33,166 nt of DNA from an uncultured Collinsella sp. (GCA_944321445.1 CALULJ010000025.1:1-33166); one strand, 5' to 3'. Counted from the first letter of the stretch, positions 7,586 to 15,781 are shown. Notes: generated by a model not told the origin, from the letters alone. A program made the numbers and translations.

Positions 7586-7815
7586 CGGACGACGTGCTGC
7601 TGTGTACGAGCCCGGAGAGCGCGATCGCCACGGCCGCCTCGGGAATCGCCTATGCCGTCATGCCCGCGGTTCCCCGGGTGGACGCGCTCGGCATCTGCGC
7701 CGTGCCCGTCGATGGCTTGCCGAAAACGACCTTCGGCCTGCGCATGCGTCGCGGCAACCGGGCGCCGTACATCGAGACCTTCTTCCAACTCCTATCGAAA
7801 TCCGTGGGAAAATAG
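7580..7815 (+). pseudogene. LysR-type regulator, C-terminal fragment
   Basis: About 78 codons on the plus strand look like the end of a LysR substrate-binding domain: NTDDVLLCTSPESAIATAAS, then GIAYAVMPAVPRVDALGICA, then TTFGLRMRRGNRAPYIETF. These match the late beta strands and final helix of such regulators in order and spacing. There is no N-terminal HTH and no start; the fragment begins where the ABC remnant on the other strand ends (about 7578-7585). The last codons (VGK and stop TAG) come from the 31-bp repeat. It is probably the surviving end of a gene lost in the deletion that made this junction. The assignment rests on pattern alone. Confidence 0.6.
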
Positions 7816-7835
7816 GGGCAGGCACTAATTTCCCA
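7805..7835. repeat. 31-bp palindromic repeat, class A
   Basis: Arms TGGGAAAA/TTTCCCA around GGGGCAGGCAC, slightly diverged (CTAATTTCCC in the right arm). It ends 15 bases before the PerM-family gene start and carries the stop of the LysR fragment. Confidence 0.88.
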
Positions 7836-7850
7836 TGTGAAGGGGTCTTC

Positions 7851-8948
7851 ATGAACCAACCGACAGGACGCACGATCGCTCTGATTGCCCTCGCCGCTTT
7901 CGCGGTGTATCTGGGTATCTATTACTGGCCGAACATCGCCGGCTTCATCGGGCTCGTCGCGTCCGCGGTGGCGCCGCTCGTGTTGGGCCTTGTGCTCGCG
8001 TACCCGCTGAATATCCTCATGAGCTTCTACGAGCGGCACTTCCTGCCCGCGAGCACCGGCCGCGTCGTTGCGCGCGTGCGCCCGGGCATCAGCTTGGTGC
8101 TCGCGCTGCTCACGCTCGTCGTGGTGGCGACGGGAATCATGTGGCTTGTGGTGCCGCAGCTCGTTGAGTGCGTGAAATTGCTTATCGACGAGGTTCCCGT
8201 GGCGACGGTCTCTCTGTTCGACTGGCTTGAGGAGAGCGAGCTTATCACGCCCGATCTGGTGAGCAGCGTGAACGCATCTCTGGAAGCATTCGACTGGAAA
8301 TCGCATGTGAGCGACCTGGCAAGCATGGTGATGTCCGGTATCGTCGGCGCAGTGTCGGGTGTGGTGTCGGGAACGGCGACGTTTTTCCTGGCGGTCATCT
8401 TTTCCATCTTCGTGCTGCTCAACAAAAAGCGCCTTGCTATTCAGCGCGACCTGATCATGGAACGTTACCTGAGCGCACAGATGCTTGCACGCGTGCGCTA
8501 CGTGCTCGGCATCGCCGACGACTGCTTCCATCGGTTTCTCGTGGGCCAGTGCACCGAGGCGGTCGTGCTCGGCGTGCTGTGCGCCGTGGGCATGCTCATC
8601 TTGCAGCTGCCCTATGCGCTCATGATCGGTGCCCTCACGGCGTTCATGGCACTCATTCCCATCGTCGGCGCGCTCATCAGCGGCGCGATCGGTGCCTTCC
8701 TCATCCTCATGGTGTCGCCCGTGCAGGCGCTCGTGTTCCTCATCTTCATCGTGGTCCTGCAGCAGCTCGAGGGTGACCTCATCTACCCGCACGTGGTGGG
8801 CTCGTCCATCCAGCTGCCGGGCATTTGGGTGCTCGCGGCGGTCACCGTGGGTGGCGGTGCGTTCGGCATCGCCGGCATGTTCGTGGGCGTGCCGCTGGCT
8901 GCGGTTGCCTACCGCTTGCTGCGAAACGACGTCTACGCAGGGAAATAG
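7851..8948 (+). CDS. AI-2E/PerM family membrane protein
   Basis: The 365-residue protein has the layout of the AI-2E transporter (PerM/YtvI) family: two hydrophobic helices at the N-terminus (about 10-52), one near 85-108, a long soluble middle part (about 110-165), then a cluster of helices from about 170 to 350. The later part contains YALMIGALTAFMALIPIVGA and a GDLIYPHVVGSSIQLPG stretch, typical of the family's conserved C-terminal half. Members export autoinducer-2 or act as ion or proton antiporters; which applies here is unknown. GAAGGGG lies 6 bases before the ATG at 7851, just after the repeat. No operon partner is evident. Confidence 0.88.
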   Translation: MNQPTGRTIALIALAAFAVYLGIYYWPNIAGFIGLVASAVAPLVLGLVLAYPLNILMSFYERHFLPASTGRVVARVRPGISLVLALLTLVVVATGIMWLVVPQLVECVKLLIDEVPVATVSLFDWLEESELITPDLVSSVNASLEAFDWKSHVSDLASMVMSGIVGAVSGVVSGTATFFLAVIFSIFVLLNKKRLAIQRDLIMERYLSAQMLARVRYVLGIADDCFHRFLVGQCTEAVVLGVLCAVGMLILQLPYALMIGALTAFMALIPIVGALISGAIGAFLILMVSPVQALVFLIFIVVLQQLEGDLIYPHVVGSSIQLPGIWVLAAVTVGGGAFGIAGMFVGVPLAAVAYRLLRNDVYAGK

Positions 8949-9035
8949 GGCGGTCTGTGCTTTTGCGGCGTAGGCGCCGGGATATGATGGATGAAAGGGG
9001 AGACAGTTCGGTCATGCAGGTGGAGAGGTGCGCGT

Positions 9036-9887
9036 ATGCGAGTCATCGTCGAGACGCAAAGCCGCATGCGCGCACGGCTGCGCACCCGCATGCGGCGAGT
9101 CTTGGTTCGCGCGGTCCGCTCGCTTGCCGGCATGCCCGCCGCGCCCGTCAATAGCGGCATCACCGTCCGTCGCGTGTCGCGCGTGGGGGCCGTCGTCCGC
9201 AGCGTGGTGCCGCACCCGTTGGTGGAAAACGAGCAGGCGCGCGCAATGGCGACGGGTCTTGTGCTCGGCATCTTTCATGTGGCGTTCGCTGTGGCAAACG
9301 TCATCGTTGCACTGCTGGCGCGCTCGGTGTGGGCACTTTCCGTGGGCATTGTTATCGCTGTGCTCAACGTGGGCAAGTCCTATCTCGCATCCGGCGCGCT
9401 TATGAGCGTGGCGATTGATTCGAGCTATGAGACCGCGGACTCGCTTGTGCGCTGCCGTCGTGCCGGCGTGGCGCTCGTGGTCATCATCCTCGCCATGTCG
9501 AGCACGGTTGCGCGCTTGGTGCTTCAGGGGTTCGGCGGATCGTATCCCGGCGCCGTCATCTACGTGTATGCCGCCTATGCCTTCATTCAGATCATGGTCG
9601 CGCTCGTGAACCTCGTGCGCGCCCGCCGCGAGGAGACGCTCGCGGTCAAGGGCGTGCGCGCGTTCAACCTGGCGAGCGCCCTCATTTCCGTGTTCGCGCT
9701 GCAGACGGTGCTGCTTTCGCGCATCGATTGGGACCTACTGCCCGATGCCGTGTCGCGCAGTGTGGTGGAGGGCGGTCTAGGCGGCTTCGTGTGCCTGTGC
9801 ATGGTGGTCATGGGGCTATGGCTTGCGACTTCGGCGACCGCGCGTCTCTCGGAGCGGAGGAGTGGAGACGTGCGCTATCGCAGATAG
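9036..9887 (+). CDS. Polytopic membrane protein of unknown function
   Basis: This 283-residue protein is not recognised. Residues 1-60 are unusually rich in arginine (QSRMRARLRTRMRRVLVRAV), suggesting a cytoplasmic, nucleic-acid- or lipid-facing segment. About six hydrophobic helices follow: near 82-100, 103-125, 143-163, 171-190, 208-230 and 248-270. GGAGAGG lies 8 bases before the ATG at 9036; an in-frame ATG at 8991 has no ribosome site. It stands alone between the PerM gene and an AT-rich promoter region. Confidence 0.65.
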   Translation: MRVIVETQSRMRARLRTRMRRVLVRAVRSLAGMPAAPVNSGITVRRVSRVGAVVRSVVPHPLVENEQARAMATGLVLGIFHVAFAVANVIVALLARSVWALSVGIVIAVLNVGKSYLASGALMSVAIDSSYETADSLVRCRRAGVALVVIILAMSSTVARLVLQGFGGSYPGAVIYVYAAYAFIQIMVALVNLVRARREETLAVKGVRAFNLASALISVFALQTVLLSRIDWDLLPDAVSRSVVEGGLGGFVCLCMVVMGLWLATSATARLSERRSGDVRYRR

Positions 9888-9942
9888 GGGAGGTGCCACG
9901 CATTCCCGATGATCGTGCACCACGCATGCCTTCTTGCAAATA

Positions 9943-9972
9943 TTGAAAAATTAAAATGAATATTCGTATAAA
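9943..9972 (+). promoter_or_regulatory. Sigma-A-type promoter for the tetR-MFS operon
   Basis: TTGAAA (9943-9948) and TATAAA (9967-9972) are separated by 18 bases, each one base from consensus, in an AT-rich island unlike the surrounding GC-rich DNA. The 8-bp palindrome GAATATTC sits in the spacer at 9958-9965 and is a possible operator half-site region for the TetR protein encoded 66 bases downstream. Not tested. Confidence 0.55.
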
Positions 9973-10038
9973 ACAATCGGGAATGGATACCATGACTGAC
10001 GTGAGATAGCGATATCGAAAGTTTCAAAGGAGGGCGCC

Positions 10039-10659
10039 ATGCCGGCGATTTTTACGGATGCCGATAAGGAGGAACTGCGGCGCTCGATGCTCGATGCGGG
10101 ATGGGAGTGCTTGCTCGAACATGGTTACCGCGCAACGCGCGTGGAGGACATCGCGCGGGCGGTCGGCATCGCGCCGGGTACGTTTTACGGGTTCTTCCCG
10201 TCGAAGGGCGCATTCGTGGCACAGATGGTGGCGGAAAATCGACATACGCTCATGGATAGCCTCGACGTGCTGATTGAGCGGGCGGGAGGCGCTCCTCGTC
10301 GTGAGGATCTGCGTCGTTGGATGCACAGCGCATGGCATGGCAAGCGGGCGATCTTCCGCTACATCGACGTTGCGGATTACCGCAAGGTGCGCGCGGCCCT
10401 GCCAGATGACGTGCACATGGGGCCCGAACTTGTGGGAAGTGCGCTTGTGAAGATCTCGTCCGAGCTCGCGCGCGCGGGGCTTTCTCCCGATGCGGAGCTT
10501 GCGTCGTCGCTCCAAAGGGTATGCGCTCTCACGCTGCTCGCACGCGAGGAGCTTGCGCCCGCGGCGCTTGAGCGGACCGTTGACGCACTGATTGAGGCGA
10601 CGCTGGATGCGCTGTACGGCAGGCCGGCATGCGAGGGGGAGGAGGCGCAGCATGAGTGA
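10039..10659 (+). CDS. TetR/AcrR-family transcriptional regulator
   Basis: The 206-residue protein has an N-terminal TetR helix-turn-helix at about 10-60: GYRATRVEDIARAVGIAPGT followed by FYGFFPSKGAFVAQMV, the classic recognition-helix pattern. The remainder is helical and would form the ligand-binding and dimer domain. AAAGGAGG lies 6 bases before the ATG at 10039. The gene overlaps the next by 8 bases, so regulator and MFS pump are one transcription unit. By the usual logic it represses its own operon until the pump's substrate binds; the ligand is unknown. Confidence 0.92.
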   Translation: MPAIFTDADKEELRRSMLDAGWECLLEHGYRATRVEDIARAVGIAPGTFYGFFPSKGAFVAQMVAENRHTLMDSLDVLIERAGGAPRREDLRRWMHSAWHGKRAIFRYIDVADYRKVRAALPDDVHMGPELVGSALVKISSELARAGLSPDAELASSLQRVCALTLLAREELAPAALERTVDALIEATLDALYGRPACEGEEAQHE

Positions 10660-12079
10660 CGCGACGACGGCGACGCCCATGGCCGCCCGTGCGCCTCGGC
10701 GCGGCTGGGCGCTGTTCGCCATTCTGTGCATGACGTTTATGGAGGTGCTCGACGGCACCATTGTCAACGTCGCACTTCCCACCATGCAGGTGGAGCTCGG
10801 CGTCGAGGCGACCGAAGTTCAGCTCGTGGCAAGCGTGTTTTTGGTGGTGACCTGCGCCTTCCTGCTCGTGTTCGGCCGGCTGGGCGACATGCTCGGCAAG
10901 GTGCGCGTCTTCCAGACGGGCGTCGTGCTGTTCACGGTGGGCTCGGCGCTCTGCGCGCTGTCGACGACGCTGCCCGTCCTCGTGGCGGCGCGCGCCGTGC
11001 AGGCGCTCGGCGTGGCATGCAGCCTTGCCAACAACCAGGGCATCATCACGGAGCTCTTCGCCGAGAGCCGCGGTCGTGCCTTGGGGCTCGTGGCAACGTT
11101 CACGGCACTCGGTGCCATGGCGGGCCCCACGGTCGGCGGCGTGCTGGTATCGATGTTCCCCTGGGAGTCGATTTTCGTGATCAACATCCCCATCGGCATC
11201 TTGTCGTTTGCAATCGGAGCGTTCGCGCTGCCCAACCGTCGACCCGTTGAGAAGCATGCGCTCGATGTGCCGGGAGCGCTGCTCGTCGTGCCCGCCATCC
11301 TGCTCGTGTTCGCCGCTATCACGCTTATGGAGGGCGGCGCCGGTCCGTTGGAGTTCGGCATGCTCGCGGGCGGGCTGGCGCTGGTCGCGGCATTCATCGC
11401 GGTGGAGCGTCGCGTGCCAGAGCCGCTCGTGCAGCTGCGGGTCTTTCGCAACGCGAGTTTCGACATCGACCTCATCGCGATGGTGCTCGTGTTCTTGGGG
11501 CTCTCCGGCGTGACGATCATCATGCCGTTCTACCTGCAGAGCGCGCTTGGCCTCGAGCCCGGTGTGGCGGGCCTCGTGATGGCGTGCTATCCGCTTGTCA
11601 ACGCGACGATCGGCACGCTCTCGGGCGCCCTGTCCGACAGGATCGGCTGCATCAAGCCGACGCTTGCCGGGCAGGTCGTCTTCGCGCTCGGCCTGCTCGG
11701 GCTCTCGACGCTCGCGCTCGACACGCCGATTGCGCGGATCGTGCCCATGCTCATGTTCACCTCGCTTGGCAGCGCCATGTTTCAGAGTCCCAACAACTCG
11801 CTGATCATGGGTCATGCTGAACCCGAGATGCTCGGCTTCGTGGGGTCGCTCGGCAATCTCATGCGCTACCTGGGCCAGTCGCTCGGCATCACCATCTCCA
11901 CGGGCGTGCTGTACGGAACCATGAGCGCCGAGGCGGGCTATCGCGTGTCGAGCTTCGTGGCGGACCGGCCCGAACTCTTCATGCACGGCTTGGCGACGGT
12001 GTTCCACCTGCTGGCGGCACTCGTCGCCGTCGCGCTCGTCATCTCGCTCGTGCGCACCCTGGTGATAGACCGGAGGTGA
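10652..12079 (+). CDS. MFS multidrug efflux transporter, DHA2 (14-helix) family
   Basis: The 475-residue protein begins with a short cytoplasmic end, then LFAILCMTFMEVLDGTIVNV, the diagnostic first helix of DHA2/EmrB-type pumps. Motif A is present as GRLGDMLGKVRVF and the antiporter motif C as GAMAGPTVGGVL. The number of hydrophobic segments fits 14 helices. It would exchange protons for drugs or other amphiphiles across the membrane. The ATG at 10652 lies inside the tetR stop region, 7 bases after GGAGG, so translation is coupled to the upstream regulator gene. The gene ends 3 bases before repeat sequence. Confidence 0.93.
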   Translation: MSDATTATPMAARAPRRGWALFAILCMTFMEVLDGTIVNVALPTMQVELGVEATEVQLVASVFLVVTCAFLLVFGRLGDMLGKVRVFQTGVVLFTVGSALCALSTTLPVLVAARAVQALGVACSLANNQGIITELFAESRGRALGLVATFTALGAMAGPTVGGVLVSMFPWESIFVINIPIGILSFAIGAFALPNRRPVEKHALDVPGALLVVPAILLVFAAITLMEGGAGPLEFGMLAGGLALVAAFIAVERRVPEPLVQLRVFRNASFDIDLIAMVLVFLGLSGVTIIMPFYLQSALGLEPGVAGLVMACYPLVNATIGTLSGALSDRIGCIKPTLAGQVVFALGLLGLSTLALDTPIARIVPMLMFTSLGSAMFQSPNNSLIMGHAEPEMLGFVGSLGNLMRYLGQSLGITISTGVLYGTMSAEAGYRVSSFVADRPELFMHGLATVFHLLAALVAVALVISLVRTLVIDRR

Positions 12080-12082
12080 CAT

Positions 12083-12138
12083 GTAGGGGCCAGGTACGAT
12101 CTTGTCGCGACAAGTTTGGACCTGACCCCTTCTTGTCG
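12083..12138. repeat. 31-bp palindromic repeat, class B, with a half copy
   Basis: A full unit at 12108-12138 has arms CGACAAG/CTTGTCG around GGACCTGACCCC. It is preceded by a right-half-like piece (12083-12107) with GGGGCCAGGTAC and CTTGTCG. It fills the gap between the MFS gene and the convergent nitroreductase gene and ends 1 base before the latter's stop codon. Confidence 0.85.
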
Positions 12139-12139
12139 T

Positions 12140-12655
12140 TTAACGGTAGGTGACGGTTTCCTCGAGCGGCTTGCAGCTGGCGTGGTTCGCGAGCGGCCCT
12201 GTGCCCTCGGCGGCAAAGCCCAGGTCGAGCAGCATGAGGATTTCTTCGTTTTCCGGCAGGCCGAGTTTCGCCTTGGCCTCGGCCGGGTCGAAGCGGTTGA
12301 GCCAGCAGCTGTCGACGCCCTCGTTCGTGGCTGCGAGGATCATATGCGTCGCCACGATCGCCGCGTCCTCGATGCCAGAGTCGCGCTCGTCGCCCGGGTA
12401 GGTGTAGACGTTTTTCGTGTCGAAGGCCACGACGAGCACCGTCGGCGCGCCGTAGCGGCACGGGGTGAGCTCGTCGATCAGCGCGAGGTCGGCCTCGCTC
12501 TGCAGCACGTAGACGTGCTGCTCCTGCAGATTCTTGGCCGTGGGCGCCACGCGACCCGCCTCGAGGATTGCTGTGAGCTGCTCGGGCGTCACCTGACGCG
12601 CAGCGTCGTACTTCTTGCAGGAATACCGGTTCTTGATCACATCGCTGAATTCCAT
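12140..12655 (-). CDS. Nitroreductase family protein
   Basis: A 171-residue FMN-dependent nitroreductase-fold protein. The N-terminus MEFSDVIKNRYSCKKYD contains the R-S-x-R/K-K-Y-type FMN-phosphate motif. EAGRVAPTAKNLQ follows at about 32-44, the A-P-S/T-A-x-N-x-Q motif of the family. GFAAEGTGP near the C-terminus matches the usual glycine loop. At 171 residues it belongs to the short class that works as a homodimer with FMN at the interface, reducing nitro compounds, quinones or flavins with NAD(P)H. Start at 12655, with GGAAG 7 bases upstream. It diverges from the MFS gene at 12772. Confidence 0.9.
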   Translation of the reverse strand: MEFSDVIKNRYSCKKYDAARQVTPEQLTAILEAGRVAPTAKNLQEQHVYVLQSEADLALIDELTPCRYGAPTVLVVAFDTKNVYTYPGDERDSGIEDAAIVATHMILAATNEGVDSCWLNRFDPAEAKAKLGLPENEEILMLLDLGFAAEGTGPLANHASCKPLEETVTYR

Positions 12656-12693
12656 ATGCGCTTCCTTTCTTTATGGGGTGGCACTTCGATTGT

Positions 12694-12723
12694 AGCCAAA
12701 AGGGGGGCAGGTCACTTTTGGCC
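12694..12723. repeat. 31-bp-like palindrome, class D
   Basis: Perfect 8-bp arms GCCAAAAG (12695-12702) and CTTTTGGC (12715-12722) enclose a loop containing GGGGCAGGTCAC. Length, symmetry and central phrase match the 31-bp family, but the arms are different and this class occurs only once in the window. It lies in the divergent promoter region of the nitroreductase and MFS genes. Confidence 0.6.
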
Positions 12724-12728
12724 GTGTG

Positions 12729-12746
12729 CACATCGGATATGATGTG
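12729..12746 (+). promoter_or_regulatory. -10 box inside an inverted repeat
   Basis: CACATC (12729-12734) and GATGTG (12741-12746) form an inverted repeat with TATGAT (12738-12743), a good -10 hexamer for the MFS gene at 12772, partly inside it. A repressor binding the inverted repeat would block this promoter. No clear -35 box is seen. Confidence 0.35.
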
Positions 12747-12771
12747 TTCCGAGTTGAAAGGGAGGGCACAG

Positions 12772-14007
12772 ATGGATCGGTCATGGCAGGCAAAGCTCGC
12801 CTGCGTGTGGGGCGGCGAGCTCGTCTCGGTGCTCACGAGCTCCATTTTGCAGATGGGCTTCATATGGCACATCACGCTTGCGACCAATTCCGCAAGCATG
12901 CTGTCGCTGGCGTCGCTCGTGGGCTTTCTGCCGCTGGCGCTGTTCGGTGCCTTCGCCGGTGCCATCGTGGATCGGTTGCCGCTCAAGCGGGTGCTCATCG
13001 GCGCTGACCTGTTCATCGCTGCGGTGAGCGCCATCGTGGCGCTCGTATCGATGACGGGCGCGTTGCCGGTTTGGGTAGTCATCGCGGCGCTGTTCTTCCG
13101 CGCCATTGGCAGCGCCTTCCACACACCGGCGTTCCAGACGCTGACGCCGCTCGTGGCGCCGGCCGAGTACCTGACTCGCTTGGCGGGCGTCACGCAGGCG
13201 GTGCAGTCGGGCGGCTACATTCTGGGAACGGCCATCGCGGCGGTCATCTACCCGCTGTGGGGCCTTACGGCCATGATTGCCCTCGATGTTGTCGGCGCGC
13301 TGTTCGCCACGGCGGCCGTGCTTGTAGCGCGGCTCGACGTGGGCGGGGCACAGACTCCGTCGGGGGAGGGACGTATCGGTATCGCAGCGCAGGTCCGTGC
13401 GCTCGTTGGCGAGGCAGCTGCCGGATGTCGCGTGTTGCGCGGCTATCGGGGTCTGTTCGCGCTGCTGTGGTGCGGATTCGTGTTCACGCTCGTGTTCTCG
13501 CCCATTGCGGCGCTCTTCCCGCTCATGACGCTCGATCACTTCGGCGGCACCACGACCGACGCAGCGACCGCCGAGATCGTGTTCTCGGTGGGCATGATCG
13601 CCGGTTCGGCGCTGCTCGCCTCGACGGGCGGCTTCAAGAACCGCGCGCTCACCGTGGTGGCAGCCACGTCCCTTTACGGCGCGGCAACGTTCGTGGCGGG
13701 CATACTCGGTGCAACCGGTTACCTGATGTTTTTGGCGATGAGCTTCCTCATGGGCCTGAGCTCGCCGTTCTATTCCGGCCCGCAGACCGCGCTCATGCAG
13801 GAGAAGATTCCACCCGAATACCTGGGTCGCGTATTCGGTCTGTACGGTGCCACCATGTCGTGGGCGATGCCCGTGGGTCTTGCGGTCTCGTCGCTGTTCG
13901 CCGATGCCGTGGGCGCGCCAGCTTGGTTTGCAGGCGCGGGCATCGCCATGGCGCTGCTCGCCGTGGCGACCTGGGCGATCCCCAGCATCCGCACGATTGA
14001 AGGGTAA
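12772..14007 (+). CDS. MFS transporter (12-helix, MFS_3/macrolide-efflux type)
   Basis: The 411-residue protein starts MDRSWQAKLACVWGGELVSV, the cytoplasmic end and first helix typical of the MFS_3/enterobactin-exporter and macrolide-efflux group. A motif-A-like FAGAIVDRLPLKRVLIGAD follows at about 60-78, then RAIGSAFHTPAFQTLTPLVA in the region of helices 4-5. About twelve hydrophobic segments are seen. It probably exports a small hydrophobic compound or siderophore-like molecule; the substrate is unknown. GGGAGGG lies 5 bases before the ATG at 12772. A class B repeat begins 2 bases after the stop. Confidence 0.88.
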   Translation: MDRSWQAKLACVWGGELVSVLTSSILQMGFIWHITLATNSASMLSLASLVGFLPLALFGAFAGAIVDRLPLKRVLIGADLFIAAVSAIVALVSMTGALPVWVVIAALFFRAIGSAFHTPAFQTLTPLVAPAEYLTRLAGVTQAVQSGGYILGTAIAAVIYPLWGLTAMIALDVVGALFATAAVLVARLDVGGAQTPSGEGRIGIAAQVRALVGEAAAGCRVLRGYRGLFALLWCGFVFTLVFSPIAALFPLMTLDHFGGTTTDAATAEIVFSVGMIAGSALLASTGGFKNRALTVVAATSLYGAATFVAGILGATGYLMFLAMSFLMGLSSPFYSGPQTALMQEKIPPEYLGRVFGLYGATMSWAMPVGLAVSSLFADAVGAPAWFAGAGIAMALLAVATWAIPSIRTIEG

Positions 14008-14008
14008 C

Positions 14009-14055
14009 CGACAAGATGGGGCCGCGACAAGATGGGGCCGGGCTCAATCTTGTCG
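14009..14055. repeat. 31-bp palindromic repeat, class B, with a half copy
   Basis: The full unit at 14025-14055 has arms CGACAAGAT/ATCTTGTCG around GGGGCCGGGCTC. It is preceded by a left half (14009-14024) of the same sequence. It lies between the MFS and GNAT genes. Confidence 0.85.
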
Positions 14056-14082
14056 CATCCTGTTGTTGAAAGAAGCAGGTCT

Positions 14083-14529
14083 ATGCTGTGTATCGTTGAG
14101 ATCGAAGCGGTCGATCGTACGTCCGAGCTTGTGGAGGCGCTCGTCGCGGTATGGGAGGGATCCGTCCGCGCGACGCACGATTTTTTGCCGGCGGGCGAGC
14201 TCGAGCGCATCGGCGCGATGGTCCCGCAGGCCATTGCCGGTGTGCCCACGCTGCTCGTGTGCACGCGCGATGACGAGCCGGTCGGGTTCCTCGGCATGGA
14301 CGGCACCTTCATCGAGATGCTCTTCGTGTCGGCGGCCTGTCGTGGGCAAGGCATCGGCCGCAGTCTGATTGAGCGTGCGGTTGCCAGCTACGGGGCGACC
14401 GAGGTCTCCGTTAACGAGCAGAACCCGCAGGCAGCCGGGTTCTACGAGCGCATGGGCTTTACGACCTACCGCCGCACCGACACCGACGGCGAGGGCGCGC
14501 CCTATCCGCTTCTGTTCATGCGCCGATAA
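14083..14529 (+). CDS. GNAT family N-acetyltransferase
   Basis: The 148-residue protein has a full GNAT fold: a first strand and helix with VEALVAVWEGSVRATHDFLP, central strands around FLGMDGTFIEMLFVSAACRG, the acetyl-CoA loop RGQGIGRSLIERA, and the conserved end VNEQNPQAAGFYERMGF. The size and the ATHDFL and NEQNPQA patterns resemble the YjaB/PhnO-like group. It transfers acetyl from acetyl-CoA to an unknown small amine. The start at 14083 is the first ATG after the repeat. Its ribosome site (GAAAGAAGCAGG) is modest, so the start is fairly but not fully certain. Confidence 0.87.
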   Translation: MLCIVEIEAVDRTSELVEALVAVWEGSVRATHDFLPAGELERIGAMVPQAIAGVPTLLVCTRDDEPVGFLGMDGTFIEMLFVSAACRGQGIGRSLIERAVASYGATEVSVNEQNPQAAGFYERMGFTTYRRTDTDGEGAPYPLLFMRR

Positions 14530-14980
14530 GGCGCGGACGGCGTGAGGACTGCCCGAAAACCAGGTAACTGTCGGCAAACTGGATAAAAATGTAAGTTATG
14601 CATTTTCGCTGCGGTAGACGGCGTGTCTCGCAGGCCTCTTGAGCGGCTCCCGGCGCTCTGCAGCGCATCCCGGTACTGGTTTTTCGTAAAAATGGGCTCG
14701 ATTACCGGCATCCGACCTTCCCGTTGCGACGATTTGGGCCTCGCCCCGCGTGTCCGGCGATGCATAATCGACATTTTATCCAGTATCCGGAAAGTGTCTT
14801 GCAGCATGTTCGGTATAACCGGGTGCGCCCCATGCGAGGACCCTGGTTTTTGCCATATACGCGTTCGTGACGAACGGTCATGCCCGTGTTCCCACCGCCG
14901 CATGTTGCTCTTCGCTGTATGTATAGGGCGTATGGCATCATTATGTGTGACAGGAAACAGAAGAATCGCGAGGAGCATCT
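14530..14980. other. 451-bp intergenic region without a supported gene
   Basis: Reading frames exist on both strands but have no ribosome sites, no domain signature and biased composition, so I do not call a protein. It contains the inverted repeat at 14578-14784 and, near the end, GAGGAG serving the methyltransferase gene. CTGGTTTTT-like stretches recur at about 14677 and 14844. Confidence 0.6.
14578..14784. repeat. 207-bp region bounded by an imperfect inverted repeat
   Basis: ACTGGATAAAAATGT ... TTATGCAT at 14578-14603 is matched on the opposite strand by ACTGGATAAAATGT ... TTATGCAT at 14760-14784. The two ends differ by one deletion and three central bases. They enclose about 156 bp. It may be a small non-autonomous element or an RNA with a long closing stem. 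Only one copy is in this window. Confidence 0.55.
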
Positions 14981-15781
14981 ATGGGACTGCAGAAGCACGG
15001 GGGCACGGGAGCGCGGGACGCTGTGTCGACCGATTCCTATACCGGCCTCAACGCGCGTATCATCGACCAGTGGATTGAAGACGGCTGGCAGTGGGGGACG
15101 CCCATTTCTCACGAGCGCTACGAGGGCGCGCTTGCGGGCGATTGGTCCATGGTGCTCACGCCGACGCGTGAGGTTCCGCGTAGTTGGCTTTTGCCCGATA
15201 TGCGCGGCAAGCGCGTGCTCGGCCTGGCGGCGGGCGGCGGCCAGCAAATGCCGATTTTTGCCGCGATGGGCGCCGAGTGCACGGTGCTCGACTACTCCGA
15301 GAAACAAATCGCCTCGGAACGGCTTGTCGCCGAGCGCGAGGGCTATGAGATCCGATGCGTCCGCGCCGACATGACGCGCCCGCTGCCGTTTGGAGATGGG
15401 GAGTTCGACCTCATCTTCCACCCGGTGTCTAACTGCTACATCGAGGAGGTCTTGCCGGTGTGGCGCGAGTGCTTCCGCGTGCTGGCGCCGGGCGGTCGCC
15501 TGTTGGCGGGTCTCGACAACGGCTTCAACTATGTAGTGGACGAAGACGAGGAGCGCATCATCCACGGCTTGCCGTTCAACCCGTTGCGCGACCCTTCGCT
15601 CATTCCCGAAGAAGAGCTTGCCGATTGGGGCATGCAGTTCTCGCACACGCTCGATGAGCAGATTCGCGGGCAGATCCAGGCGGGCTTCCACCTGCTCGAC
15701 CTGTACGAGGACACCAATGGCGAGGGCCGCCTGCACGAGCTCGGCGTTCCCACCTTCTGGGCCACCTGCGCCGAGAAGTGA
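14981..15781 (+). CDS. SAM-dependent methyltransferase (class I)
   Basis: The 266-residue protein has a Rossmann-type methyltransferase core. Motif I VLGLAAGGGQQMPIF is at about 79-93, the acidic end of strand 2 is in VLDYSE, motif II-like ADMTRPLPFGDGEFDLI at about 128-144, and motif III CFRVLAPGGRLL at about 165-176. An N-terminal region of about 75 residues (YTGLNARIIDQWIEDGWQWG) precedes it, as in several Methyltransf_11 proteins of unknown substrate. GAGGAG lies 7 bases before the ATG at 14981. The stop overlaps the first base beside a class A repeat, followed closely by the tag gene, so the two may be co-transcribed. Confidence 0.9.
   Translation: MGLQKHGGTGARDAVSTDSYTGLNARIIDQWIEDGWQWGTPISHERYEGALAGDWSMVLTPTREVPRSWLLPDMRGKRVLGLAAGGGQQMPIFAAMGAECTVLDYSEKQIASERLVAEREGYEIRCVRADMTRPLPFGDGEFDLIFHPVSNCYIEEVLPVWRECFRVLAPGGRLLAGLDNGFNYVVDEDEERIIHGLPFNPLRDPSLIPEEELADWGMQFSHTLDEQIRGQIQAGFHLLDLYEDTNGEGRLHELGVPTFWATCAEK

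Noticed and set aside
10529..12082. A 517-codon minus-strand frame opposite the DHA2 pump
   Set aside because: The product is a His/Glu/Arg-rich shadow of the pump gene with no recognisable domain.
14502..14978. Minus- and plus-strand frames of about 150 codons in the gap before the methyltransferase gene
   Set aside because: No ribosome site, no domain and Arg/Ser/Cys-rich composition. The inverted repeat explains part of the region better.
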